Assembly (NCBI GenBank): GCA_028717055.1
Contig: JAQUOO010000004.1
Location: 1-27,685, forward strand
From: Candidatus Omnitrophota bacterium
GTDB lineage: Bacteria; Omnitrophota; Gorgyraeia; Gygaellales; Profunditerraquicolaceae
Direction: 5' to 3'
Length of the DNA: 27,685 nucleotides
Shown here in pieces: positions 8,320 to 15,196 of the stretch (position 1 is its first letter; every line of letters begins with the position of its first letter). A model generated the notes under the pieces. It was not told where the DNA came from and did not search any database. It saw only the letters and a program-made list of their open reading frames with translations. A program made the position numbers and the translations under genes.

Positions 8320-8490
8320 TTAGCAGCCTCTAACTGCTTTCATCGATTCTCCGCAACAAGAGATACCACAAGAGCCACAAGTGCAAGGCTTTTCAATAAT
8401 AACTGCCGCGCCGCAAGTATTACAAACATACTTAGCGCCCTTTTTCATCTTTTTTATTCTCTTCTTGGTCCGATCTGCTTTCTTAACCAC
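8320..8490 (-). CDS. Small desulforedoxin-like Cys-rich protein (56 residues)
   Basis: Starts at GTG 8490 behind a strong AGGAGG, stops at TAA 8322-8320. A very basic N-terminus (KKADRTKKRIKKMKKG) is followed by a metal-binding region: C23-N-T-C26, then C36-T-C38, C41, C45-C46-G-E-S-M and a final Cys56. The CxxC...CCGExM pattern is that of desulforedoxin and of the N-terminal domain of desulfoferrodoxin, where four Cys hold one iron; here the spacing is three residues longer and four more Cys are present (36, 38, 41 and 56). It lies 18 bases after a one-iron superoxide reductase gene, so it may act as that enzyme's electron donor or as a second iron centre on a separate chain. Metal content is not determinable here. 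Confidence 0.75.
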   Translation of the reverse strand: MVKKADRTKKRIKKMKKGAKYVCNTCGAAVIIEKPCTCGSCGISCCGESMKAVRGC

Positions 8491-8508
8491 CTTAGCCTCC
8501 TTTGTTCA

Positions 8509-8904
8509 TCAGCTTACTACCAATTCTCTGCTGCTTTGCCATAAACCGTGAATATTGCAACAACTGGAAGCAAAAATCGTCCCGGACTTTTCGGTCTTAA
8601 AAACAATCGTTATCTCGGGACAAGTATAGACAGTGCTCGTATCCGGCCCGTTAATCGATGCTCCGTGCGCAGCGAATTCAGCCCTGCCAATCTGATAGGG
8701 ATATTTCTCTCCCTGCGGCTGAAAAAAAAGGCTGATCCAACTTATAAAATGTTCGGTTTTATTCGGATGCGGAATTTCCTTGCCCACGCTTACCGTAACC
8801 TTAAAGAATACGCCCTTATTCACTTTGTCAGGAGATTCAATTACCGGAACGTGCTTTTCCGCTTTCCAATCAGCGCTTTGCAACAAATCTTTTAGCTCAG
8901 CCAT
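8509..8904 (-). CDS. Superoxide reductase (neelaredoxin type, single iron centre)
   Basis: A 131-residue protein matching class II superoxide reductases, which reduce superoxide to hydrogen peroxide in the cytoplasm of anaerobes without releasing oxygen. All iron ligands are present: His18 in EKHVPVIE, His46 in IPHPNKT, His52 in TEHF, Cys116 and His119 in CCNIHGLW. The mobile Glu16-Lys17 pair is also kept. The usual second His of TEHH is Phe53 here; it is not a ligand. No N-terminal desulforedoxin domain is present; a related small Cys-rich protein follows as a separate gene. Good ribosome site (AAAAGGAGAGAGATATG), 14 bases after the DoxX gene. Confidence 0.95.
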   Translation of the reverse strand: MAELKDLLQSADWKAEKHVPVIESPDKVNKGVFFKVTVSVGKEIPHPNKTEHFISWISLFFQPQGEKYPYQIGRAEFAAHGASINGPDTSTVYTCPEITIVFKTEKSGTIFASSCCNIHGLWQSSRELVVS

Positions 8905-8918
8905 ATCTCTCTCCTTTT

Positions 8919-9368
8919 TTATTTAAAATTATTTGAAATCTTCTTATCCAGCGAAAACGACCCTGCGCCTTTGATCATTAAGACTAAAGCTATAGCAATG
9001 GCCAATAGGTGATATTCAATACCCTCTCCTTTTTGGGATCCAAACCAATTCATAAAGAATCCGTAACGGCCATGAACCATATATATCGCCACAACCATAA
9101 CCACCGCAATGCCAAAAGCCGCCACACGGGTAAAAAATCCTACGATTAACGCAATCGCTCCGGCAAATTCAGTGATAATAGCAAGTAAAGCAAAGACAAA
9201 AGGTATATGCATTTTATCCGTAAATACTGCTAGAGTGGCACTCAACCCATATCCGCCAAACCAACCTAATACTTTCTGGGCGCCATGAGGAAAAAATACA
9301 ACCCCCAATATTAATCTAAGTATAAAAATCGAAATATCTTCGTCAGTTTGGAGTATTTTTCTAAACAT
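8919..9368 (-). CDS. DoxX family membrane protein
   Basis: A 149-residue integral membrane protein with four predicted helices (about 14-30, 55-78, 82-100 and 118-136). Family features are the N-terminal ILRLILGVVFFPHGAQKVLGWFGG and the FAGAIALIVGFFTRVAAFGIAVVM segment. DoxX-family proteins are small quinone-linked or oxidative-stress membrane proteins; in mycobacteria a DoxX works with superoxide dismutase. Here it is first in an operon with superoxide reductase, a Cys-rich redox protein and phoBR, which supports a redox-stress role by context only. Ribosome site AAAAAGGAGGATG; a promoter lies about 45 bases upstream. Confidence 0.9.
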   Translation of the reverse strand: MFRKILQTDEDISIFILRLILGVVFFPHGAQKVLGWFGGYGLSATLAVFTDKMHIPFVFALLAIITEFAGAIALIVGFFTRVAAFGIAVVMVVAIYMVHGRYGFFMNWFGSQKGEGIEYHLLAIAIALVLMIKGAGSFSLDKKISNNFK

Positions 9369-9412
9369 CCATCCTCCTTTTTGATGTTTATAAATTATTC
9401 GCTTTTTTTATT

Positions 9413-9441
9413 ATTATACCGCGGATAAATACAAAATTACA
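9413..9441 (-). promoter_or_regulatory. Promoter of the DoxX-superoxide reductase-phoBR operon
   Basis: The minus strand carries a consensus -10 TATAAT (9418-9413) with a weak -35 TGTAAT (9441-9436) at 17 bases. The -35 region is covered by a perfect palindrome (9431-9451), suggesting control by a dimeric repressor. The -10 is convincing; the -35 is poor. Confidence 0.5.
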
Positions 9442-9451
9442 TTAATTTTGT
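9431..9451. promoter_or_regulatory. Operator-like palindrome in the divergent intergenic region
   Basis: ACAAAATTA-CAT-TAATTTTGT: perfect 9-base arms with a 3-base centre. It overlaps the -35 region of the leftward DoxX promoter and abuts the -35 of the rightward promoter (9451), so one bound regulator could affect both. Size and AT-richness are like Fur/PerR-type boxes, but no known consensus is matched. Confidence 0.5.
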
Positions 9452-9479
9452 TACTTAACACTAAAAATAGTGTTATAAT
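9451..9479 (+). promoter_or_regulatory. Promoter of the plus-strand secreted protein gene, with internal palindrome
   Basis: -35 TTACTT (9451-9456), 17-base spacer, consensus -10 TATAAT (9474-9479). Nearly the entire spacer is a second perfect palindrome, AACACTA-AAAA-TAGTGTT (9457-9474). This is a classic position for a repressor site. The start codon is at 9506. Confidence 0.6.
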
Positions 9480-9505
9480 TTATTAATACAACAAAAGGAG
9501 ACGGG

Positions 9506-10003
9506 ATGAAAAGAATATTTCCCTTTTTTATATTTATTTTTGGTTTGGCCATGGTTGCCTATTGCGAACAAACAAACAGGATTGAATTAAACGATGGCAG
9601 CGTAATCGAAGGAAAAATTCTTTCCCTCGATAATGGAATTTATACTTTAAACAGCGTCAGTTTAGGAAAAATCCGGATTGAAGCGGCAAAGATAAAAAGA
9701 ATCGAAATGAAAGGCGAAATTCCGTTTTCTACAAGCAATCTACCTTCAACAATAGACCCAAATTTAGTAAAATCAAAAGCTGACCAAATCCAACAGCAAA
9801 TAACTAATGATCCAGAGATCATGCGGATAGTAAATGAACTAAGCAACGACCAGCAATTTCAAGAAGCAGTAAAAGATCCCGAACTGGTAAAAGCAGCTAA
9901 AGCCCAAGATATCAAAACACTCATAGCGAATAAAAAGTTCCTAGATTTAATTGAAAATGCCAAAGTTAAAGAAATTAAGAATAAGCTTCAAAACTCAAAA
10001 TAA
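9506..10003 (+). CDS. Secreted protein with LSm/SH3-like strand repeat and possible STI1-like C-terminus
   Basis: A 165-residue exported protein of no assigned function, with ribosome site AAAAGGAGACGGGATG. The signal peptide spans about 1-20 (ends MVAYC; the Cys is not in a good lipobox). Residues 24-68 form a small beta module (IELNDGSVIEGKILSLDNG, then IRIEAAKIKRIEMKG) of the kind seen in proteins of outer-membrane and secretion clusters. Residues 95-150 contain repeated Asp-Pro turns before short helices (NDPEIMRIVNEL, KDPELVKAAKAQD), resembling STI1/HOP-type DP domains, which bind hydrophobic segments in co-chaperones. It is the only plus-strand gene in the first 18 kb and converges with the GNAT gene with four bases between stops. 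Function unknown. Confidence 0.75.
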   Translation: MKRIFPFFIFIFGLAMVAYCEQTNRIELNDGSVIEGKILSLDNGIYTLNSVSLGKIRIEAAKIKRIEMKGEIPFSTSNLPSTIDPNLVKSKADQIQQQITNDPEIMRIVNELSNDQQFQEAVKDPELVKAAKAQDIKTLIANKKFLDLIENAKVKEIKNKLQNSK

Positions 10004-10007
10004 CAAA

Positions 10008-10664
10008 TTACGCTAACTTCATACCATAGATATAAAGCGGAACGATCTTATGTAACACCGGCCTGAAATATGACCTCTTGCTTGTAAAAAGTAATTTAAA
10101 ACCCTGTTTGGAAAAAAAGTTCGCCCCTGCCTCAGACATTGTAGCTAGATGCACCCCTAAAACCCCTTCCTGCCTAAGGTAATTCAAATAGTTTTCCATC
10201 AACTTCGAGCCGATATCCCGGCCGCGGAAACCGCTGCGTACATTGATATGCAAAACAGCCGGATAGTCTTTCGAGAAATCCGGAGCGATAAACCTGCCCC
10301 TTATCGCATCCCATAAACAGCCAAGGATGAAAATTATATTCTTCTTATTCACAAAAACCCCGGTTTTGATTGCCTTACAGAATAAACCGGGAGCGATTTC
10401 TTTATTAAATACTTTTTCCAATATGAGCTTATTTTTTGCTCCCACAAGACAACCTACAATCTCCGAATTAATTTCCGCGACAAAGCAAGACTGCGGCTCA
10501 TAATTCGTAAAATATAGGGTTAACGCGTCGCTTAAGACCTCCTCCCCCTCAAAGAACAATGCGCCGGATTCTCCAAGCAGCGCCGTATCATGAAGAACCT
10601 GCCTTACGTTTGGCGTATCTCGGGGCTCAAATTTTCTTATTCTTACCTCAAAGCTTTCCGGCAT
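10008..10664 (-). CDS. GNAT family N-acetyltransferase
   Basis: A 218-residue cytoplasmic protein. The acetyl-CoA-binding motif A is visible as VLHINVRSGFRGRDIGSKLMENYLNYL (about 137-163), with the R-G-x-G/A pyrophosphate loop written GFRGRDIGS. The end of the fold follows in ANFFSKQGFKLLFTS. The N-terminus (VRIRKFEPRDTPNVRQVLHDT) fits the first strand and helix of the fold. Residues 80-125 are an insertion relative to compact GNATs. The acceptor substrate cannot be read from the sequence. Its start overlaps the DUF2062 gene by 17 bases and it has only a weak purine-rich ribosome site, so it depends on coupling. Confidence 0.85.
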   Translation of the reverse strand: MPESFEVRIRKFEPRDTPNVRQVLHDTALLGESGALFFEGEEVLSDALTLYFTNYEPQSCFVAEINSEIVGCLVGAKNKLILEKVFNKEIAPGLFCKAIKTGVFVNKKNIIFILGCLWDAIRGRFIAPDFSKDYPAVLHINVRSGFRGRDIGSKLMENYLNYLRQEGVLGVHLATMSEAGANFFSKQGFKLLFTSKRSYFRPVLHKIVPLYIYGMKLA

Positions 10665-11112
10665 TCTTCTTTTTCTTTTCTCTTCTCTTTATTATTCCCT
10701 TTACCACAAAAAACACAAGGAAATAAACCGCTAAGGCGCAAATGATCCCTAAAATAACGCTGCCTAAAAACAAAGGCTCATAATGATCAATAATGCTCTT
10801 AAATGAAATGTTCTTGAGATCCGACCATTGCAACGGGGGAAATCTTCCCTTTAAGATGAACCTTCCGGTTTCATATCCCGCCCAGGTTATAAATGGCACC
10901 GTAGGAGGCAAAGAAACGTTCGTTCCCAAAAGTATGGCAAATTTATTGGCAGGACGCACAATGATGGCGGCAAGAACAACCAAAACCGTATGTAAACCAT
11001 AAAGCGGCAGGACACTGATAAAAGCTCCGATAGCGACGCCCAGGGCAATCCCGTGAGGCGTGCTATTGCCAAGAAGAAGCCTAAAAAAAACTCTCTTGAT
11101 ATTGAATTTCAA
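10648..11112 (-). CDS. DUF2062 membrane protein
   Basis: A 154-residue inner-membrane protein. The N-terminal stretch STPHGIALGVAIGAFISVLPLYGLHT and the loop NKFAILLGTNVSLPPTVPFITWAGYETGRFIL are diagnostic for DUF2062, a family of unknown function often placed next to glycosyltransferases or lipid-linked sugar genes. Three to four helices are predicted, with a Lys/Arg-rich cytoplasmic tail (IIKRREKKKKNAGK). It lies 15 bases after the DUF3108-like gene and overlaps the GNAT gene. Confidence 0.9.
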   Translation of the reverse strand: MKFNIKRVFFRLLLGNSTPHGIALGVAIGAFISVLPLYGLHTVLVVLAAIIVRPANKFAILLGTNVSLPPTVPFITWAGYETGRFILKGRFPPLQWSDLKNISFKSIIDHYEPLFLGSVILGIICALAVYFLVFFVVKGIIKRREKKKKNAGKL

Positions 11113-11127
11113 TTCTTTAGATTACCT

Positions 11128-11811
11128 TTATTTAGTAAAACGCTTCTTCATTTCTAAGGTATAAGGTATACCCCCCAGACCCCTTATCTTAACCGGAATC
11201 CTTAAGTTATCCGCGCTAATCCAGATCTCAAATTTCTCAGGTTTGCTGGTGAAATGATAAGTCTTGAATTTACCTGCAGGTACATTAACATCTTCAATAG
11301 AGATTAATTTAACCGTGTATTCGGCGGGCAGAATCACATCAAACGTAGTTCCAATCTTTAATTCCGGGGCGCCACGCAGGGAAAAAGGGACAAGAATAGC
11401 GTTTTGTATAGGCTTCTTTCCTTTAACAGTATATTCTTCTGTCTTTTTGCCTCCTTGAAATTTGGTAAGTTTAAAACTATTTTGCCGGATAGAATATTCT
11501 TCGGTTATGTTTTCGTCATGAAGCCAAATAGAAATATCACGCCGAACCAGAATAGGCAGATAACTGCCGGCTTCGCTTAAGATTACCTCTTTATCCTTAA
11601 ATCCGGCTACGTCGGTTTTAAAAATTGTCAGGCGGGCTTCTTGGCCGTTGTATTCTGTCGGCCCAAAATCCTGGTATTCACATGTTCCTATACCTAGGGG
11701 CTTAACATCATAAATAATGGTCTCCAAAGGCTCCTGGGCAAAACAAATACCTCTAAAAAAGAACACTCCCAGAAAAACGGTAATTTTAATCACAGTAATT
11801 TTTGTTTTCAT
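11128..11811 (-). CDS. DUF3108-like secreted protein
   Basis: A 227-residue exported protein with signal peptide 1-25 (ending CFA-QE). The body is beta-rich, with the late segment TYHFTSKPEKFEIWISADNLRIPVKI, typical of the DUF3108 family (Trp in a strand, then 'D..R.PVKI'). DUF3108 proteins are periplasmic and uncharacterised; some sit near envelope polysaccharide or lipoprotein genes. It heads a three-gene operon with DUF2062 and GNAT. The ATG follows the -10 box by only six bases and has no ribosome site, implying a leaderless mRNA. Confidence 0.8.
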   Translation of the reverse strand: MKTKITVIKITVFLGVFFFRGICFAQEPLETIIYDVKPLGIGTCEYQDFGPTEYNGQEARLTIFKTDVAGFKDKEVILSEAGSYLPILVRRDISIWLHDENITEEYSIRQNSFKLTKFQGGKKTEEYTVKGKKPIQNAILVPFSLRGAPELKIGTTFDVILPAEYTVKLISIEDVNVPAGKFKTYHFTSKPEKFEIWISADNLRIPVKIRGLGGIPYTLEMKKRFTK

Positions 11812-11817
11812 TGGTTT

Positions 11818-11846
11818 ATTATAGGTTTAATGTTCCAATTTATCAA
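11818..11846 (-). promoter_or_regulatory. Near-consensus promoter giving a leaderless mRNA
   Basis: TTGATA (11846-11841), 17-base spacer, TATAAT (11823-11818). Only six bases (AAACCA) separate the -10 from the ATG at 11811, so the predicted first nucleotide is the A of the start codon. No Shine-Dalgarno exists. Confidence 0.75.
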
Positions 11847-11891
11847 GATATTCTACTAAAAATACGTTTTTATTGACCTTATCTTTGCGGA

Positions 11892-13019
11892 TTATCCCAA
11901 ACTCTTCCGGAATCTAAGCGTGCTTATAGATATAATAACTAAACCCATTATTAATAATGGTATAAGCTGAATCCAAATAATATCAATTCCCACTCCTTTT
12001 AAAAACAGGCTTCGGACAATAACCATAAAATAACGCAACGGATTAAAAATGGTAAACCACTGGATTACCTGCGGCATATTGGCTATCGGATAGGCAAATC
12101 CGGAAAGCAACATTGTCGGCATATAAAAAAGGAATACTGACATCATTGCTTCCTGCTGGGTCGCGGATATCGTGGAGATAAACAAGCCAACCCCCAAAGT
12201 AGTAAACAAATAAATACAGGTAGAAAACAGTAATAATAATATGCTCCCCCTTAAAGGTATCTGGAACCAAAGCACTCCCAGGATAGTTATAAGAGTGATT
12301 TGAACTAACGCGATTATGGCAAATGGGACCAGCTTGCCGATGATAAGCTCAATAGGCCTGATCGGACTAACAATAAGCTGTTCCATGGTGCCAATCTCCT
12401 TTTCTTTAACGATAGCCATAGAAGTCAGCAGAAGCGACATCATAGTCACGATGGTGGCAATAACGCCTGGAAGATAATAATTTCTTGAGATAAGGTTTCC
12501 ATTAAACCAGGCCCGGTCTCTTAAATCCACATTGGCCGAATTCTTCATCCATCCATTTACTTCTGCCTGCTGTTCCAGCAAATGATACTGATAATCACCT
12601 ACTATCGTATTAGCATAACCCATAACAATCATAGCAGTGTTGGAATCTGTTCCGTCAAAAGCAAGCTGAATCTGGGCATCTTTTCCGGCATTAATGTCCC
12701 TGCCGAATCCGCGATCAATATGGATAACATCAATCACCCTGCCCTTATCCAATACTTCATTCTGCTCTTTTTCGCTAAAAATATAACATTCCGGAATAAA
12801 ATATTTAGAATACGTAAACCGGCGCAGGAGCTGGCGGCTTTCCGCCGTATTATCCCGGTCGAAAATAGCAGTTGGAACATAATTAATATCCTTGTTGGCG
12901 GCATAACCAAACAAGATGATTTGAAAAAGAGGAGAGATAAAAATTACCGTCCTCATTCGGGGATCGCGAAAAATCTGCTTGAATTCTTTAACCAAAATCG
13001 CCTTTGCCCGTTCAAACAT
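11892..13019 (-). CDS. ABC-2 type export permease (YbhR-like)
   Basis: A 375-residue permease of the YhhJ/YbhS/YbhR group. It opens with the cytoplasmic KAILVKEFKQIFRDPRMRTVIF motif and a first helix near 24-42, continues with a long periplasmic domain (about 45-175), and ends with five helices including the ABC-2 signature around MEQLIVSPIRPIELIIGKLVPF and the reentrant FAYPIANMPQVIQWFTIFNPLRYF. It starts one base after the stop of the other permease. Together they form the heterodimeric channel of the exporter. Substrate unknown; relatives move drugs, cations or cell-envelope lipids. Confidence 0.9.
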   Translation of the reverse strand: MFERAKAILVKEFKQIFRDPRMRTVIFISPLFQIILFGYAANKDINYVPTAIFDRDNTAESRQLLRRFTYSKYFIPECYIFSEKEQNEVLDKGRVIDVIHIDRGFGRDINAGKDAQIQLAFDGTDSNTAMIVMGYANTIVGDYQYHLLEQQAEVNGWMKNSANVDLRDRAWFNGNLISRNYYLPGVIATIVTMMSLLLTSMAIVKEKEIGTMEQLIVSPIRPIELIIGKLVPFAIIALVQITLITILGVLWFQIPLRGSILLLLFSTCIYLFTTLGVGLFISTISATQQEAMMSVFLFYMPTMLLSGFAYPIANMPQVIQWFTIFNPLRYFMVIVRSLFLKGVGIDIIWIQLIPLLIMGLVIISISTLRFRKSLG

Positions 13020-13020
13020 C

Positions 13021-14163
13021 CTATGCCACCTTTTTCTTGAATTTCATCACTGCCAGGCCAAACATTAAGAATGCGAATAAAAACAAAAACAGCATTTCAT
13101 CCCACAGCGTGATAATATTGCCGCCTTTTAAGAAAAGTTCCCTTAATACAACTATATAATAACGCGCAGGTATCAAATAGGTGACCGCCTGAATTGCTTT
13201 CGGCATATTAAAAATAGGATAAATAAACCCGGATAAGAGCACCGTTGGCAGCATAGTAGTCAGAGTTGCCATTTGGCTAGCCATTAATTGAGTGCGCGCA
13301 ACCACGGATATGTATATCCCCTGCGACAAAGCGCCGGTTAGAAAAAGCGCGCTTAAACCGGCTAGCAAAAAATAGTTCCCCCGAAAAGGAACGCCAAATA
13401 AAAATTTGGCCATTAATACGCCTACGGTAAGATCAAAGAAACCAATGACAAAATAAGGTATAAACTTGCCTATAATCAGCTCCGGAGCTTTTATCGGGGT
13501 AGAAATCAATTGTTCCATCGTGCCTCTTTCCCACTCCCGGGCAACACAAATGGAAGTAAGCAAGCTGGCGATAATCATAATGATCATCGCGATAACCCCG
13601 GGAACAATAAACCAAGTGCTGTTCAAGCCCATATTAAACCAAACCCTTGAGCGGGCATCCACTGATTGGGGCCGGTTAACGCCATGAGCGGCAAAAGTAT
13701 TGGATAAAAGATTAATGTTATAGCTGGATATTACTGAGCGGACATAGCCCATAGCGATTGTAGCGGTATTGGCATCACTTCCGTCAACGATTAATTGAAT
13801 AGGGGCTATTTTCCCATTTTCCAGAAAGTGGGAAAAATCCTTAGGAATAATCAAAGCCATCATCACATCCCCGGCATCAATCTTATGTTCGATATCCCGG
13901 TAATTATCCGTATAACCGGTTATCTTAAAGTATTTAGAATTCTGGAAATTACGCAAGAAATCCCGGGTAAGTTTGCTGGAAGAATCCTGATTCCAAACAA
14001 CCATCGGCACATGATCAATATCCAAAGAAAGCCCATAGCCAAAAATAAGCAGCAGAAATACCGGAATCGCCAGGGCCAATATCAGGCTGCGCGGATCACG
14101 CCGAATCTGGACAAATTCCTTCCAGGCTACAGCGTCAATTCGTTTTAAGCTCTGCTTTATCAT
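13021..14163 (-). CDS. ABC-2 type export permease (YbhS-like)
   Basis: A 380-residue paralogue of the neighbouring permease with the same plan: VAWKEFVQIRRDPRSLILALAIP at the N-terminus, helix about 28-45, periplasmic domain to about 180, then five helices with MEQLISTPIKAPELIIGKFIPYF and FIYPIFNMPKAIQAVTYLIPARYY. It overlaps the 3' end of the ATPase gene by 29 bases (14135-14163), showing tight coupling. The C-terminus is short and basic (MKFKKKVA). Confidence 0.9.
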   Translation of the reverse strand: MIKQSLKRIDAVAWKEFVQIRRDPRSLILALAIPVFLLLIFGYGLSLDIDHVPMVVWNQDSSSKLTRDFLRNFQNSKYFKITGYTDNYRDIEHKIDAGDVMMALIIPKDFSHFLENGKIAPIQLIVDGSDANTATIAMGYVRSVISSYNINLLSNTFAAHGVNRPQSVDARSRVWFNMGLNSTWFIVPGVIAMIIMIIASLLTSICVAREWERGTMEQLISTPIKAPELIIGKFIPYFVIGFFDLTVGVLMAKFLFGVPFRGNYFLLAGLSALFLTGALSQGIYISVVARTQLMASQMATLTTMLPTVLLSGFIYPIFNMPKAIQAVTYLIPARYYIVVLRELFLKGGNIITLWDEMLFLFLFAFLMFGLAVMKFKKKVA

Positions 14164-15091
14164 AATCCTCTATTGCGTGCACAAACACATCCTCCAATGA
14201 AGGAGAAATTGTCCTAACGTTAACTTCTCCTGCCTTCTGCTGCTGAAAGAATTCTTCAATCCGAGGAATCACCTTAGAGCTATCCGCAACCAGAGCGTGG
14301 ATATTCGCCCCAAAAAGAGCGGCCCCTTTAATGCCTTCGATTTTCGCGATTCTTTCCAGCCAATCCTGAGAGCTGGCTACGGAGATTTCCAGCATTTCAT
14401 CTTTTATGCCGTTCGTTTTCATCTGTTTAGGGGTACCTTGCGCGATAATCGTACCGTGATAAATTAGAACCATCCGATTGCAATTTTCAGCCTCATCCAT
14501 ATAATGTGTGGTTACAAAGACAGTTACTCCTTGACTAGCCAGCTCTTTAATAGTGCCCCAGAAATTTGCGCGGGTGATCGGATCAACTCCAGAAGTCGGT
14601 TCATCTAAAAAGATGATCCTCGGTTTATGAATAAGCGCGCAGCCTAAAGCCAAACGCTGTTTCCATCCCCCGGCCAGGGTAGCGGTTAAATTTGTCTCCA
14701 TGCCCTCCAAACCGGCAGTATGGATAACTTCTTTGAATCTTTCTTTCTTTTCACGAACGGGAATTTTATAGATGCCGCTATAAAAGTTAATATTTTCTTC
14801 TATGGTCAGATCATTATAAAGAGAAAATTTCTGCGACATATAGCCTATATTTTCCTTAATCTTATGCTGCTCCTTGATTATGTCAAAACCTCCTACTTGC
14901 CCGCTTCCAGATGTGGGAGGAATAATTCCGCAAAGCATCCTGATAGTAGTGGATTTTCCCGCGCCATTGGGCCCCAGAAATCCGAAAATTTCTCCGGCTT
15001 TAACCTCAAAGTTTATACGGTTAACCGCAGTAAATTCCCCAAATTTCTTCTCTAAGTTCTGGACGCTGACGGCTATATTTTCAACAGACAT
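14135..15091 (-). CDS. ABC exporter ATPase, second half of a split YbhF
   Basis: A 318-residue ATPase corresponding to the C-terminal half of YbhF. Walker A GPNGAGKST (40-48), Q-loop Gln87, Walker B IIFLDEP (159-165) and H-loop His196 in VTTHYMDEAENC are normal, but the signature motif reads LAGGWKQR (139-146) with Ala in place of the key Ser. A C-terminal extension (about 230-318, ending SPSLEDVFVHAIED) is shared with drug-export ATPases. It starts just after an AT-rich repeat and lacks a Shine-Dalgarno. It should pair with the other ATPase; the normal Walker/H-loop here would face that partner's intact signature. Confidence 0.92.
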   Translation of the reverse strand: MSVENIAVSVQNLEKKFGEFTAVNRINFEVKAGEIFGFLGPNGAGKSTTIRMLCGIIPPTSGSGQVGGFDIIKEQHKIKENIGYMSQKFSLYNDLTIEENINFYSGIYKIPVREKKERFKEVIHTAGLEGMETNLTATLAGGWKQRLALGCALIHKPRIIFLDEPTSGVDPITRANFWGTIKELASQGVTVFVTTHYMDEAENCNRMVLIYHGTIIAQGTPKQMKTNGIKDEMLEISVASSQDWLERIAKIEGIKGAALFGANIHALVADSSKVIPRIEEFFQQQKAGEVNVRTISPSLEDVFVHAIEDYDKAELKTN

Positions 15092-15099
15092 ATTTTTTC

Positions 15100-15156
15100 A
15101 ATGTCAAATGACAAAATTCCTGTCTGCCGACAGGCAGGCAAAATCCAAAATAAATC
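15100..15156. repeat. AT-rich repeat, copy with an inserted GC palindrome
   Basis: AATGTCAAATGACAAAATTC (15100-15119) and AAAATCCAAAATAAATC (15140-15156) match, in inverted orientation, one continuous stretch at 16077-16113. Between them lies CTGTCTGCCGACAGGCAGGC (15120-15139), absent from the other copy, whose core with the preceding base folds as CCTGTC-TGCC-GACAGG. It occupies most of the gap between the two ATPase genes. Confidence 0.8.
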
Positions 15157-15196
15157 TAAAACTCAAACATCAAAACCAATATTTTGTTATTTGTGC

